Below are positions 7,575 through 15,559 of a stretch of DNA of 64,000 bases, in pieces. Position numbers and translations under genes: made by a program. Within the stretch, counting starts at the first letter, position 1, and the number at the start of each line of letters is the position of its first letter. Origin of the DNA: Sphingomonas yabuuchiae (lineage in GTDB: Bacteria > Pseudomonadota > Alphaproteobacteria > Sphingomonadales > Sphingomonadaceae); assembly GCF_014199595.1 (NCBI RefSeq), contig NZ_JACHNX010000004.1:1-64000 (forward strand), read 5' to 3'. The notes beneath the pieces are model-generated. The model saw nothing but the letters and a program-made list of their open reading frames with translations, was not told the DNA's origin and ran no database searches.

Positions 7575-8599
7575 CCGATATTCCCCGTCGAAAGATGAGC
7601 CGGACCGACTGCCTATTGCCCGAGCTGGGCTTCGGCGCGGCGGCGATGGGCAATCTCTATACCGCGATCGACGATGCCAGCGCGGCCGCGACGCTGGACG
7701 CCGCGCTGTCGGCCGGTTTCCGCTATTTCGACACCGCGCCGCATTATGGCCGGGGGTTGAGCGAGCGGCGGCTGGGCGATGGCTTGCGCGGGCGGGGCGA
7801 CGTGATCGTCTCGACCAAGGTCGGGCGGTTGATGGACCCGGATGCCAGCATCGCCGACGACCGCGAGCGTGACGGCTTTCACACCGCCATGCCGTTTCGT
7901 GCCCGCTACGACTATAGCTATGACGGCATCCTGCGCAGCCATGAGCACAGCCTGCAACGGCTGGGCCTAGCGCGGGTCGATATGCTGTTCGTCCATGACA
8001 TCGGCCGGGTCACGCACGGCGAGGCGGATGCGCAATATCGCGAGCAGCTGATTACGGGCGGGGGCTTCCGGGCGCTGGAGAGCTTGCGCGCTCAGGGCGC
8101 GATCTCCGGCTTCGGGCTGGGCGTAAACGAGGTCGAGGTCTGCCTCGACCTGATGCAGGCGACGCGGTTCGACGTGATCCTGCTTGCCGGGCGTTACACG
8201 CTGCTGGAACAGGGCGCGCTCGATGCGTTGTTTCCGACGTGCGAGGCGGCGGGTACGTCGATCGTGGTCGGCGGCCCGTATAATAGCGGCATCCTGGCGA
8301 CCGGCAGCACGGCGGCCGGGCGTTACAATTACGCGCCTGCGCCCGAAGCCGTCCTCGCCAAGGTCCGCGTGCTGGAGGCGGTGGCCACGTGCCACCAGGT
8401 CTCGCTGCCCGCCGCCGCGCTTGCCTTCGTGCTGGCCCATCCGCTGGTCGCCAGCGTCATTCCCGGTATCGCCGATCCGCAACAGGTATCCGACACGATG
8501 CGCCTCTACGCCGAACCCATCCCGTCCGCCTTCTGGACGGACCTGCGTGGCCAAGGGCTGGTCCGCCCTGACGCGCCGCTACCCGGAGAGGGCGCATGA
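7571..8599 (+). CDS. Aldo/keto reductase, probable L-fucose (L-galactose) 1-dehydrogenase
   Basis: NAD(P)-linked enzyme of 342 residues, expected to oxidise the sugar at C1 to the lactone. The AKR catalytic tetrad is visible: Asp54 and Tyr59 (FDTAPHYG), Lys83 (STKVG) and His142 (LFVHDI). It resembles the L-fucose / L-galactose / pyridoxal dehydrogenase branch of AKRs. Start 7571 gives a 4-bp overlap with the lactonase gene, and the 3' end overlaps the next gene by 4 bp. Pyridoxal dehydrogenase is an alternative by family, but the neighbours favour a sugar. Confidence 0.83.
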   Translation: MTDIPRRKMSRTDCLLPELGFGAAAMGNLYTAIDDASAAATLDAALSAGFRYFDTAPHYGRGLSERRLGDGLRGRGDVIVSTKVGRLMDPDASIADDRERDGFHTAMPFRARYDYSYDGILRSHEHSLQRLGLARVDMLFVHDIGRVTHGEADAQYREQLITGGGFRALESLRAQGAISGFGLGVNEVEVCLDLMQATRFDVILLAGRYTLLEQGALDALFPTCEAAGTSIVVGGPYNSGILATGSTAAGRYNYAPAPEAVLAKVRVLEAVATCHQVSLPAAALAFVLAHPLVASVIPGIADPQQVSDTMRLYAEPIPSAFWTDLRGQGLVRPDAPLPGEGA

Positions 8600-8895
8600 G
8601 CGTCGCCGCCATCCGGCTGACGCCGACCGACAATGTGGCCGTCTGCTGTCGCACGGTCGAGCCGGGCGAGCAGATCCTGGTCGACGGCCATGCGCTGACC
8701 GTGACCGAACGCGTCGCGCTGGGCCACAAGCTGGCGGTCGTGCCGCTGGCGACCGGCGACAAGGTCATCAAATATGGCATGCCGATCGGATCGATGACGC
8801 ATGACGCGCCCGCCGGAGGCTGGGTCCATATGCACAATATGCAAAGCGACTATATCCCCGCGCATCTGCGCGACGCGCATGGAGATCATGCATGA
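8596..8895 (+). CDS. UxaA-type dehydratase small (SAF-domain) subunit
   Basis: A 99-residue SAF domain matching the N-terminal part of altronate/galactarate dehydratases. GHKLAVVPLATGDKVIKYG (43-61) and the following MPIGSMTHDAPAGGWVH are family-typical, with a conserved His near the start of the Gly-rich turn. It overlaps both neighbours by 4 bp. In UxaA and GarD this domain is fused to the large domain; here it is a separate gene, as in two-subunit members such as sulfolactate lyase. In this operon it probably forms a dehydratase with the 8892 product acting on L-fuconate or a related aldonate. Confidence 0.85.
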   Translation: MSVAAIRLTPTDNVAVCCRTVEPGEQILVDGHALTVTERVALGHKLAVVPLATGDKVIKYGMPIGSMTHDAPAGGWVHMHNMQSDYIPAHLRDAHGDHA

Positions 8896-10127
8896 CCTTG
8901 GGCATGAACACGGGCCTGACCGAACGGAGCTGGCAGGCCTGGGCGCGCCCCGACGGGCGCAAGGGCATTCGCGATGCCATCGTCGTCGTCTACCTCGTCG
9001 AGTGCGCGCACCATGTCGCGCGGCGGATCGTCGACCGGATGGACGATCCCCGCGTGCAGCTGATCGGCTTTCCCGGCTGCTATCCCAATGACTATGCGCT
9101 GGCGATGATGAAGGCGCTGACCACGCATCCCAATGTCGGCGGCGTCGTCCTGTTGTCGCTGGGCTGCGAAAGCTTCAACCGCGAGGCGCTGGCCGCCAAC
9201 GCACGCGAACAGGGCCGTCCGGTCGAGACGATCGTGATCCAGCAGTCGGGCGGCACGCGCGGCGCGATGGAGGCCGGGATCGCCGCCGTCGAGCGCGTCC
9301 GCGCGGCGGCGGATGCACAAGCCGTGCGCGTGCCGATGACTATGTCGGAGCTGGTGATCGGCACCATCTGCGGCGGGTCGGACGGGACCAGCGGCATCAC
9401 CGGCAACCCGGCGGTCGGCCGCGCCTTCGACACGCTCTATGACGCGGGTGCGATCTGCATCTTCGAGGAAACCGGCGAGATGATCGGCTGCGAGGGCCAT
9501 ATGGCCGAGCGCGCCGCGACACCGGAGGTCGCGCAGGACCTGATCGCCTCGGTCGCGCAGGCCGAGCGTTATTACCGCGCCATGGGCTATGGCAGCTTCG
9601 CGCCGGGCAATGCCGAGGGCGGCCTGTCGAGCCAGGAGGAAAAGTCGGCGGGCGCCTATGCCAAGTCGGGCAGCCGTCCGATCACCGGCGTCATCCTGCC
9701 CGCCGAACAGGCGCCGGGGCCGGGGCTCTATCTGCTCGACGTGGTGCCTGCGGGCGATCCGAAGTTCGGCTTCCCCAACATCGTCGACAATGCCGAGATC
9801 GGCGAACTGATCGCGTGCGGCGCGCATATCAACCTGTTCGTGACCGGGCGCGGCTCGGTGGTCGGCTCGGCCATCTCCCCGGTGATCAAGGTCGCGGCCA
9901 ATCCGGAAATGTATGCCCGGATGGAGGGCGATATGGACGTGAATGCTGGGCGCATCCTCTATGGCGACGCAACGCTCGACGAGGTGGGGGCGGAGATCGT
10001 CGACCTGATCGTCGCTGTGTCGGGCGGCGCGCAGACCAAGTCCGAAGCGCTGGGGCATCAGGAGTTCGTGCTGACCTACAAGGCGGCGGGGGCGAAGGGG
10101 CCCGGCTGTCTGCCCAACGCGGCGTAA
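8892..10127 (+). CDS. UxaA-type dehydratase large subunit, probable aldonate (L-fuconate/altronate) dehydratase
   Basis: The 411-residue catalytic part of the UxaA/GarD family. Recognisable pieces are FPGCYPND, LLSLGCESFN, IQQSGGT, GGSDGTSGITGNPAVG, and a C-terminal FVTGRGSVVGSAISPVIKV. The conserved cysteines are consistent with iron binding known in the family. It overlaps the small-subunit gene by 4 bp. It is the only aldonate dehydratase in the cluster: there is no enolase-superfamily FucD. It is therefore the best candidate for L-fuconate dehydration, with D-altronate as a second possible substrate. About 170 bp with a REP-like repeat follow before the convergent reductase gene. Confidence 0.86.
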   Translation: MTLGMNTGLTERSWQAWARPDGRKGIRDAIVVVYLVECAHHVARRIVDRMDDPRVQLIGFPGCYPNDYALAMMKALTTHPNVGGVVLLSLGCESFNREALAANAREQGRPVETIVIQQSGGTRGAMEAGIAAVERVRAAADAQAVRVPMTMSELVIGTICGGSDGTSGITGNPAVGRAFDTLYDAGAICIFEETGEMIGCEGHMAERAATPEVAQDLIASVAQAERYYRAMGYGSFAPGNAEGGLSSQEEKSAGAYAKSGSRPITGVILPAEQAPGPGLYLLDVVPAGDPKFGFPNIVDNAEIGELIACGAHINLFVTGRGSVVGSAISPVIKVAANPEMYARMEGDMDVNAGRILYGDATLDEVGAEIVDLIVAVSGGAQTKSEALGHQEFVLTYKAAGAKGPGCLPNAA

Positions 10128-10198
10128 GGAGGACCGAATCTCCCCTCCCCTGAGGGGGAAGGGCTAATTGCCTGTGCTCACGCTAAGAATTCCTGACC

Positions 10199-10287
10199 TC
10201 CGTTCGCACTGAGCGAAGTCGAAGTGCACGCCCCGGGCCTTGCGGAAAGGGGATCCCGTGGCCTTCAACTTCGCTCAGGCTGAACGG
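10199..10287. repeat. Intergenic palindromic repeat, copy 2 (REP-like)
   Basis: Same outer arms as the copy at 1251-1333 (CCGTTCGCACTGAGCGAAGT and TTCGCTCAGGCTGAACGG) around a different centre that contains CCCCGGGCC. It lies between the convergent dehydratase and reductase genes. A short CTCCCCTGAGGGGGAAGGG hairpin, related to the repeat at 41830, precedes it at about 10145-10163. Confidence 0.75.
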
Positions 10288-10300
10288 AAGCGGGGAAGGT

Positions 10301-11425
10301 TCAGCGCTGCTGTCCGGCCAGTGCACGCAGCTCCGGCATCTCCACCGTCTGGCCCGAACCATCGACCCAGCGGAGGAACCCACCGACCCGTTTGTCGATC
10401 TTGGCCGCGTGCCCCTGGAAGATGTCCGACAGCCGATGGTCGAGGAACGGATTGGCGAAGCGTTCCAGCGTCGTGGCGACATAGGCCCGCGCCTCCTCCG
10501 CCATGCCATGCGCGGCAAAGCCCGGCAGCACTTCCTGCGCCATCACCCGCTCCAGCGCCGCGCGGGTGTCCGCCTCCTCCAGCGCCTCGCGGACCGTCAG
10601 GTCCGCCGCGCCGCCGCCGTCATGCCATTGCGCCGCCAGCCAGCTATGGCCGAGATTGAGGATGTGCAGCTTCAGCCGCTCATACCGGTCCAGATCGTCG
10701 GTCAGCACGATGTCGGGATGGGCGAAGGGCAGGGACAGGCCCGGCTGGCGCTCGATCGCCCAGAGCGCATAAGGCTCGGCCACCGCGCCCGCTGGGTGGA
10801 GCGGCTCGCTAACGATGCGGTCGACCAGGGTATTGGCCCAGACGCATTCGCGCTCCAGCCAGTCGAGGAACGCCGCCTCGCGCCCCTGATCGCGCGCCAG
10901 CCCCCGGATCGCGGTCCGCAGCACGTCGCCGTTGCGCACCACCAGTTCGCAGGGCAGCAGCGTGACGCCCGTGCGGCCTGCCTGCCAGCGCCGGTGCAGC
11001 AATTCGGTCAGCATCCCGCAAAAGCTCACCGGCATCTGACCACGGGCGGGCACCGTCCACTCGTCGTCTGGTATCGCATAGCCGCTGTCGCCGGTGTTGG
11101 AGACGATATGCGTCGCCGCCCCGACCGCCAGTTCGACCAGCCGGTCCCAGTCGCCCGCCGCGCTCAGTCCTTCGCGCACGCTGCGCACCCGGATGGTCCG
11201 TTCATGGCGTGCGCCGTCGCGCAGGCCGCGAAGGATGACGGGAAAGCCCGCCGGGTCGGCAAAACCGGCCAGCCGTCGCGCCCGTTCGGGATCGCAGGTG
11301 GTCTGGACGATGACGATCGGCGGCACCGCCTGTCCGGCCGCGCGGGCTTCCTCGGCGAACAGGTCGACATGGGCTTGCAGGAAGCGGCTGGTGCCGAATT
11401 GCAGGATGACCGCCGCTTCGCTCAT
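10301..11425 (-). CDS. Mannitol-dehydrogenase-family oxidoreductase (UxaB / tagaturonate reductase-like)
   Basis: NAD-dependent polyol/uronate dehydrogenase of about 374 residues. The start at 11425 gives MSEAAVILQFGTSRFLQAH, matching the N-terminus of tagaturonate and mannonate oxidoreductases. THIVSNTGDSGY is the UxaB-like region and LHILNLGHSW carries the conserved Lys-x4-Asn-x2-His pattern of the mannitol dehydrogenase family. The start overlaps the mutarotase gene by 4 bp. Together with the LgoD-like dehydrogenase at 11900 and the UxaA-type enzyme, it would allow L-galactonate to be turned into D-altronate and dehydrated. That use is inference; mannonate or a deoxy analogue are other options. 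Confidence 0.83.
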   Translation of the reverse strand: MSEAAVILQFGTSRFLQAHVDLFAEEARAAGQAVPPIVIVQTTCDPERARRLAGFADPAGFPVILRGLRDGARHERTIRVRSVREGLSAAGDWDRLVELAVGAATHIVSNTGDSGYAIPDDEWTVPARGQMPVSFCGMLTELLHRRWQAGRTGVTLLPCELVVRNGDVLRTAIRGLARDQGREAAFLDWLERECVWANTLVDRIVSEPLHPAGAVAEPYALWAIERQPGLSLPFAHPDIVLTDDLDRYERLKLHILNLGHSWLAAQWHDGGGAADLTVREALEEADTRAALERVMAQEVLPGFAAHGMAEEARAYVATTLERFANPFLDHRLSDIFQGHAAKIDKRVGGFLRWVDGSGQTVEMPELRALAGQQR

Positions 11426-11760
11426 TGCGCGTTCAGCGAGAAGATGCGGTCCATGCCCACCCATTTCTCGCCCGGCGCGGCATGGGACAGGACCTTCTGG
11501 AAACGGTCCATCGCCGCTTCCCACCGGGCGTCGACCGCCGCCAGCTCGGCCGGAATGGCACGCGGAAAGTCGTCGGCCACCTCGGCGATCATGAACAGCC
11601 GGTCGCCGGTGCGCCAGATTTCCATCGACAGGAATCCCTTGGCCCGGATCGCCCGGGTCACTTCAGGCCAGGCCGCGCCGGGGGCATGGGCCTTTTCATA
11701 TTCGGCGATCAGATCGGCGTCGGCGACCAGATCCAGGGCGAAACACAGGCGTCGGGCCAA
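11422..11760 (-). CDS. Sugar mutarotase of the RhaM (L-rhamnose mutarotase) family, probable L-fucose mutarotase
   Basis: A 112-residue ferredoxin-like protein that interconverts sugar anomers. Family features include LCFALDLVADADLIAEYEKAH at the N-terminus, IWRTGDRLFMIAEV in the centre and the W-x-x-x-M/Q segment ARWEAAMDRFQ. The start codon is TTG (11758-11760), supported by GAGGAGG seven bases upstream; no better in-frame ATG is present. It is first in a minus-strand pair with the UxaB-like gene (4-bp overlap). In this setting it would speed supply of the anomer used by the aldo/keto reductase. Confidence 0.85.
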   Translation of the reverse strand: MARRLCFALDLVADADLIAEYEKAHAPGAAWPEVTRAIRAKGFLSMEIWRTGDRLFMIAEVADDFPRAIPAELAAVDARWEAAMDRFQKVLSHAAPGEKWVGMDRIFSLNAQ

Positions 11761-11844
11761 GTCGGGCCTCCTCTCTCAAAGGCGGCAGGACCCATTCTTC
11801 GCGTCCCATCCGCCGGAGGGTGTTTTAGCGTTCCCATCCCAGGC

Positions 11845-11882
11845 CATCAATGGCATATGTGAGAGTGAAATCGCATATGGGA
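11845..11882. promoter_or_regulatory. Candidate operator region between divergent mutarotase and LgoD-like genes
   Basis: In the 139-bp divergent space, two GCATATG hexamer-plus-one copies (around 11852 and 11873) are spaced about two helical turns apart. CATATG is itself palindromic, so the pair can act as an inverted or direct repeat. It lies just upstream of the ADH ribosome binding site. An IclR-family dimer or tetramer (gene at 12993) is a plausible binder. Evidence is positional only. Confidence 0.3.
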
Positions 11883-11899
11883 ATCTGGAGAGGGTCGCA

Positions 11900-12916
11900 A
11901 TGAAGGCACTGGTCTGTGTCCAGCCGCATGACATCCGCGTCGAGGATCGACCCGTGCCGGTGCGGGGAGAGGGCGAGGTCCTGATCAGGATGCGCCGGGC
12001 CGGGATCTGCGGCACCGACTATCATATCTATGGCGGCAAGCATCCGTTCCTCGAATATCCCCGGTTGATCGGGCATGAGCTGGCCGGGGAAATCGCCGAG
12101 GTTCCAAAGGGTTCGGCCTTCACGGTCGGACAGGTGGTGACCGTGAACCCCTATATCGCATGCGGCACCTGCCGCGCCTGCCGCCGGGGCAAGCCCAATT
12201 GCTGCGCCCGGATCAGCGTTCTCGGCGTGCACGGCGACGGCGGCATGTGCGAGCTGTTGGCGGTGCCCGAAAGCGCGGTGATCGATGCGGTCGGCCTGTC
12301 GCTCGATCAGGCGGCGATGGTCGAGTTTCTGGCGATCGGCGCCCATGCGGTACGCCGGGCCGGCGTCGCCAAAGGGGAGAGCGTCGCCGTGATCGGGGCG
12401 GGGCCGATCGGCGTGGCGGCAGCCTTGTTCGCGCGGATCGCGGGTGCGGGCCGGATCGTGCTGGTCGACACGCGCGCACCGCGCTTGGCCTATGCGCGCG
12501 ACCATCTGGGCTTTGCGGAGGGCGTGGTCGCCGACGATGCGCTGGGCGCGACGCTGGCCGAGATGACCTCGGGCGAGATGCTCGACCATGTGTTCGACGC
12601 CACCGGCAACATCCACGCGATGCGCGCCGGGCTGAACTGGGTGGCGCATGGCGGCAGCTATACGCTGGTTGGCGTGTGCAAGGACGATCTGGTCTTCCCC
12701 GATCCCGAATTCCACAAGCGCGAGACGACGCTGATCGCCAGCCGCAATGCGCTGTCGGTGGATTTCGACCATGTCATCGCCAGCATCCGCAGCGGCGCGG
12801 TGCCGACCGACGCGATCCGCACCCATACGCTGACGCTGGACGACGCGCCGACGCGCCTGCCCGAACTGATCGACGAGGCGGATTCGGTGTTGAAGGCGAT
12901 CATCACCATCGCTTGA
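11900..12916 (+). CDS. Zn-dependent alcohol dehydrogenase, LgoD (L-galactonate 5-dehydrogenase)-like
   Basis: Medium-chain dehydrogenase of 338 residues. The catalytic zinc site is Cys37 (GICGTD) with His59-Glu60 (GHE). The structural zinc cysteines are at 88, 91, 94 and 102. The NAD site is VIGAGPIG. From memory of E. coli YjjN/LgoD, the shared strings GVHGDGG, DATGNIHAM and DPEFHKRETT are closer to that enzyme than to generic sorbitol dehydrogenases. Start 11900 is chosen at the GGAGAGG site; the upstream in-frame extension crosses other genes. Divergent from the mutarotase/UxaB-like pair and followed by the IclR regulator. Predicted reaction: oxidation of an aldonate at C5. Confidence 0.84.
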   Translation: MKALVCVQPHDIRVEDRPVPVRGEGEVLIRMRRAGICGTDYHIYGGKHPFLEYPRLIGHELAGEIAEVPKGSAFTVGQVVTVNPYIACGTCRACRRGKPNCCARISVLGVHGDGGMCELLAVPESAVIDAVGLSLDQAAMVEFLAIGAHAVRRAGVAKGESVAVIGAGPIGVAAALFARIAGAGRIVLVDTRAPRLAYARDHLGFAEGVVADDALGATLAEMTSGEMLDHVFDATGNIHAMRAGLNWVAHGGSYTLVGVCKDDLVFPDPEFHKRETTLIASRNALSVDFDHVIASIRSGAVPTDAIRTHTLTLDDAPTRLPELIDEADSVLKAIITIA

Positions 12917-12992
12917 GCGGACGGGCGGCTCCGGGCAACATCGCTTGCCCGTGGCGGGCCATCGCCCTAATCGTCGATGGGTGAGGGACGAT

Positions 12993-13832
12993 ATGACGGG
13001 CGACGGGGCAAGGACCAGCGAAGGACGAACGCGCAAGGGCAGCTATGCCGCACCCGCGCTGGACAAGGCGTTCCTGATCATCGAACTGCTGGCCAACCAT
13101 CCGGGCGGGATGCTGGTCAGCGAGATGGCGACGGCGCTGGGCCGTTCGCTGGGCGAACTGTTCCGCATCGTCGTGGTGATGGAGGAGGCGCGCTACCTCG
13201 AAAAGTCGCCGATCGACGATCGTTACCGCGTCACCTACAAATTCCTCGACATCGCGTACCGCGCCACGCCTGCCCGGCAACTGACCGCCGCCGCACTGCC
13301 CGAGATGCAGTCGCTGGCGCTGCGTGTCGGCCAGTCCTGTCATCTGGTGGTGATCGAGGGTGGGGCGGGGCTGGTCATCGCGCGCGAGGAAAATCCCGGC
13401 ACGCGCGGCTTCGCGCTGCGCATGGGCGCGTCGATCGATATCGTGGCCAGTTGTTCGGGCAAGGTGCTGCTCGCCTTCGCCGCGCCGGCGCAGCTGGGGC
13501 GCATCCTGGACCGGGCGGAGGCGGCGCAGGGCCGTGTCATCGACCGCGTGCCGCTGGCCGAGGAACTGGAGCGGGTACGCATTCAGGGGCATGGCCTGCG
13601 CGAAAGCCCGATCACGCGCGGCGTGACGGATATCAGCGCCCCGGTCTTCGGTTTCGGCGGCGACTGCATGGCGGCACTGACCATCCCCTTTCTGGAGACG
13701 ATCGACGGGTCGCAGCAATGCTCCATCCCGGAGGCGACGCAGATCCTGGTCGAAACCACCGCCCGCATCTCGCAGGCGCTCGGCTATCGTGGGGACGATG
13801 CGGGCAACGGGCTGCCCGCATCGCACGGATAG
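12993..13832 (+). CDS. IclR-family transcriptional regulator
   Basis: A 279-residue regulator with an N-terminal winged helix (about 20-80: ALDKAFLIIELLANHPGGML, SEMATALGRSLGELFRIV) and an IclR effector-binding domain (about 95-260) with the usual GKVLLAF and late TISAPVFG-like segment (VTDISAPVFGFGG). Start 12993 is preferred to 12945 because GAGGGA precedes it. It follows the LgoD-like gene by 76 bp and is convergent with the MarR-like gene, 6 bp apart. Local regulation of the sugar island is likely. The C-terminus after residue 265 is poorly conserved. Confidence 0.9.
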   Translation: MTGDGARTSEGRTRKGSYAAPALDKAFLIIELLANHPGGMLVSEMATALGRSLGELFRIVVVMEEARYLEKSPIDDRYRVTYKFLDIAYRATPARQLTAAALPEMQSLALRVGQSCHLVVIEGGAGLVIAREENPGTRGFALRMGASIDIVASCSGKVLLAFAAPAQLGRILDRAEAAQGRVIDRVPLAEELERVRIQGHGLRESPITRGVTDISAPVFGFGGDCMAALTIPFLETIDGSQQCSIPEATQILVETTARISQALGYRGDDAGNGLPASHG

Positions 13833-13838
13833 GGCCGG

Positions 13839-14375
13839 TCAGTCGGGGCGGGTTTCCGTACCCCGGTTCGTCCCGTTGCCCATCGTCAGATACAGGTGCT
13901 GCAACATCGCCGTCATCGCGTTGATACCCCGGTCGGTCAGGGTGACGGCCAGCCGCCGGTGATCCGCCGGGTCGGTGCGCCGCCGCAGCAACTCGGCCCC
14001 CTCCAGCCGATCGATCCGGCGCAGCGCGCTGGTGGCGCTTTCGCCCGAAACCAGGATCAGTTCCTTGACGCAGATCGGCCGGTTCTGCTGATCGGCGATG
14101 AACAGCTCCAGCATCATGTCCCAGGCGGAATCGCGGAACACGTCGCGGGGAAAGAATTGCGCGGTCGAGGCGCGCATCAACTGCGTCTGGCGGGCCAGAT
14201 CGAGCAGGCTGGGGACGGTGACCTCCCGCATTGCGGGCGGCCGGATTCCGCGATGGGCCGGGGGATGATAGAAAGCGGCAAGATCCTTGGGCATGAGCTG
14301 ATCCTTGGCTGAGGGCAATGGACGGTCATGTCCATGGCATGGCGGCGGATGGGAGGAGCGGGGCTGGCCGGTCAT
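13839..14375 (-). CDS. MarR-like winged-helix regulator at the end of the adhesin-secretion operon
   Basis: A 178-residue protein whose central part (residues about 65-165) is a MarR-type winged helix: ICVKELILVSGESATSALRRI is the recognition region, and DHRRLAVTLTDRGINAM is the wing. The ATG at 14375 overlaps the HlyD stop (ATGA), supporting this start. An alternative start at 14294 (MPKDLAAFY) has AAGGAT upstream and would drop a low-complexity 27-residue head. Being last in the secretion operon, it may regulate adhesin production, but no target is shown by sequence. Confidence 0.8.
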   Translation of the reverse strand: MTGQPRSSHPPPCHGHDRPLPSAKDQLMPKDLAAFYHPPAHRGIRPPAMREVTVPSLLDLARQTQLMRASTAQFFPRDVFRDSAWDMMLELFIADQQNRPICVKELILVSGESATSALRRIDRLEGAELLRRRTDPADHRRLAVTLTDRGINAMTAMLQHLYLTMGNGTNRGTETRPD

Positions 14376-15559
14376 CGTTCGCGCAATCCTTCGCGGGCGC
14401 GGTTGAGCGGCTTGAGGAGATATTGCAGCACGGTCTTGTTGCCGGTGTGGATATCGGCGGTGGCGATCATGCCGGGCACGATCGGAAAGCGCTTGCCTGC
14501 CTTGTTGACCAGAGAGTCCGCGGTCGTGCGCACGAAGACGCGATAATAATAGACGTCCGGGTTCACCTCGTCGCGGATCGTGTCGGGCGAGATGCTGCTG
14601 ACCTTGCCCTCCAGCCCCCCATAGATCGCATAGTCATAGGCGGTGATCTTAACGCTGGCGCGCTGGCCGGGGCGGATGAAGGCGATGTCGCGCGGCTGGA
14701 TGCGCGCCTCGACCAGCAGCCGTTCGTCGAGCGGCACGATCTCCATGATCTTGCCGTTCGGGGGCACGACGCCGCCGATGGTCGATACCTCGATATTCTT
14801 GACCACGCCGCGCACCGGCGAGCGCAGGGTCAGGCGCTGCAACGTGTCGGAGCGGCCGCGCACGACCGGGGCGAGCGCCTCCACCTCCTCGCTGACCTTG
14901 GCCAGGTCCTGCCGCGCCTCGACGATATATTGCGAGCGCAGGTCGGACTTCTTCAGGTCCAGGTCGGCGCGCTGGCGCTTCAGGCGCAGCACCTCGACAT
15001 TGCTGGCGGCACCGACCTCGATCAGCGACTCGCCGATGCCGACCTCGCGCCCGATCAGCGCGAGCGACTCGTCGATCAGCCCGATCGAACTGGCAAGGCT
15101 GCGGCGGCGCGCGTCATAGAGCCGCTGCTGCTCGGCCTTGAGCGCGGGGAAGGCGTCCAGCTCGCGCGAGAAGGTCAGGGGGGTGCCGTTCACCTCCGCC
15201 TGCAACCGCGCCTGGGCGGCCAGCGCGGCGCGATACTTGGCGGCGCTCTCCTCGACGGTCGATCCGGCCTGGGTCGGGTCGAGCTGGGCGAGGATCTGGC
15301 CCGGCTTCACGATATCGTCCTGGCGAACGAGCATCTTGGCGAGAATGCCGCCCTCCAGCGATTGCAGCACCTGTTCGCGGCTGGTCGGCACGACGCGGCC
15401 GGTGCCGGTCGCCACCTCGTCCAGCTTGGCGAACCAGGCCCAGACGAGCAGGACGACGAACAAGGCGGCGAGCGCCCAGTTCATCCGCTTGGCCGCAAGC
15501 AGCGGGGCGGCGCCCTCGTCGGCGAAGGGCAGGTCGGCGGGATGGGTCAGCGCGGTCAT
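14372..15559 (-). CDS. HlyD-family type I secretion membrane-fusion protein
   Basis: Periplasmic adaptor of 395 residues linking the ABC transporter to the outer-membrane channel. A short cytoplasmic head is followed by one membrane helix (about 27-44, NWALAALFVVLLVWAWF). A biotinyl-lipoyl-like half (VLQSLEGGILAKMLV), a long coiled coil (about 100-230, with LKAEQQRLYDARRRS) and the second lipoyl half (LRSPVRGVVKNI) follow. The C-terminal beta domain contains YGGLEGKVSSISPDTI, typical of HlyD/LapC proteins. It overlaps the ABC gene and the MarR-like gene by 4 bp each. Confidence 0.92.
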   Translation of the reverse strand: MTALTHPADLPFADEGAAPLLAAKRMNWALAALFVVLLVWAWFAKLDEVATGTGRVVPTSREQVLQSLEGGILAKMLVRQDDIVKPGQILAQLDPTQAGSTVEESAAKYRAALAAQARLQAEVNGTPLTFSRELDAFPALKAEQQRLYDARRRSLASSIGLIDESLALIGREVGIGESLIEVGAASNVEVLRLKRQRADLDLKKSDLRSQYIVEARQDLAKVSEEVEALAPVVRGRSDTLQRLTLRSPVRGVVKNIEVSTIGGVVPPNGKIMEIVPLDERLLVEARIQPRDIAFIRPGQRASVKITAYDYAIYGGLEGKVSSISPDTIRDEVNPDVYYYRVFVRTTADSLVNKAGKRFPIVPGMIATADIHTGNKTVLQYLLKPLNRAREGLRER

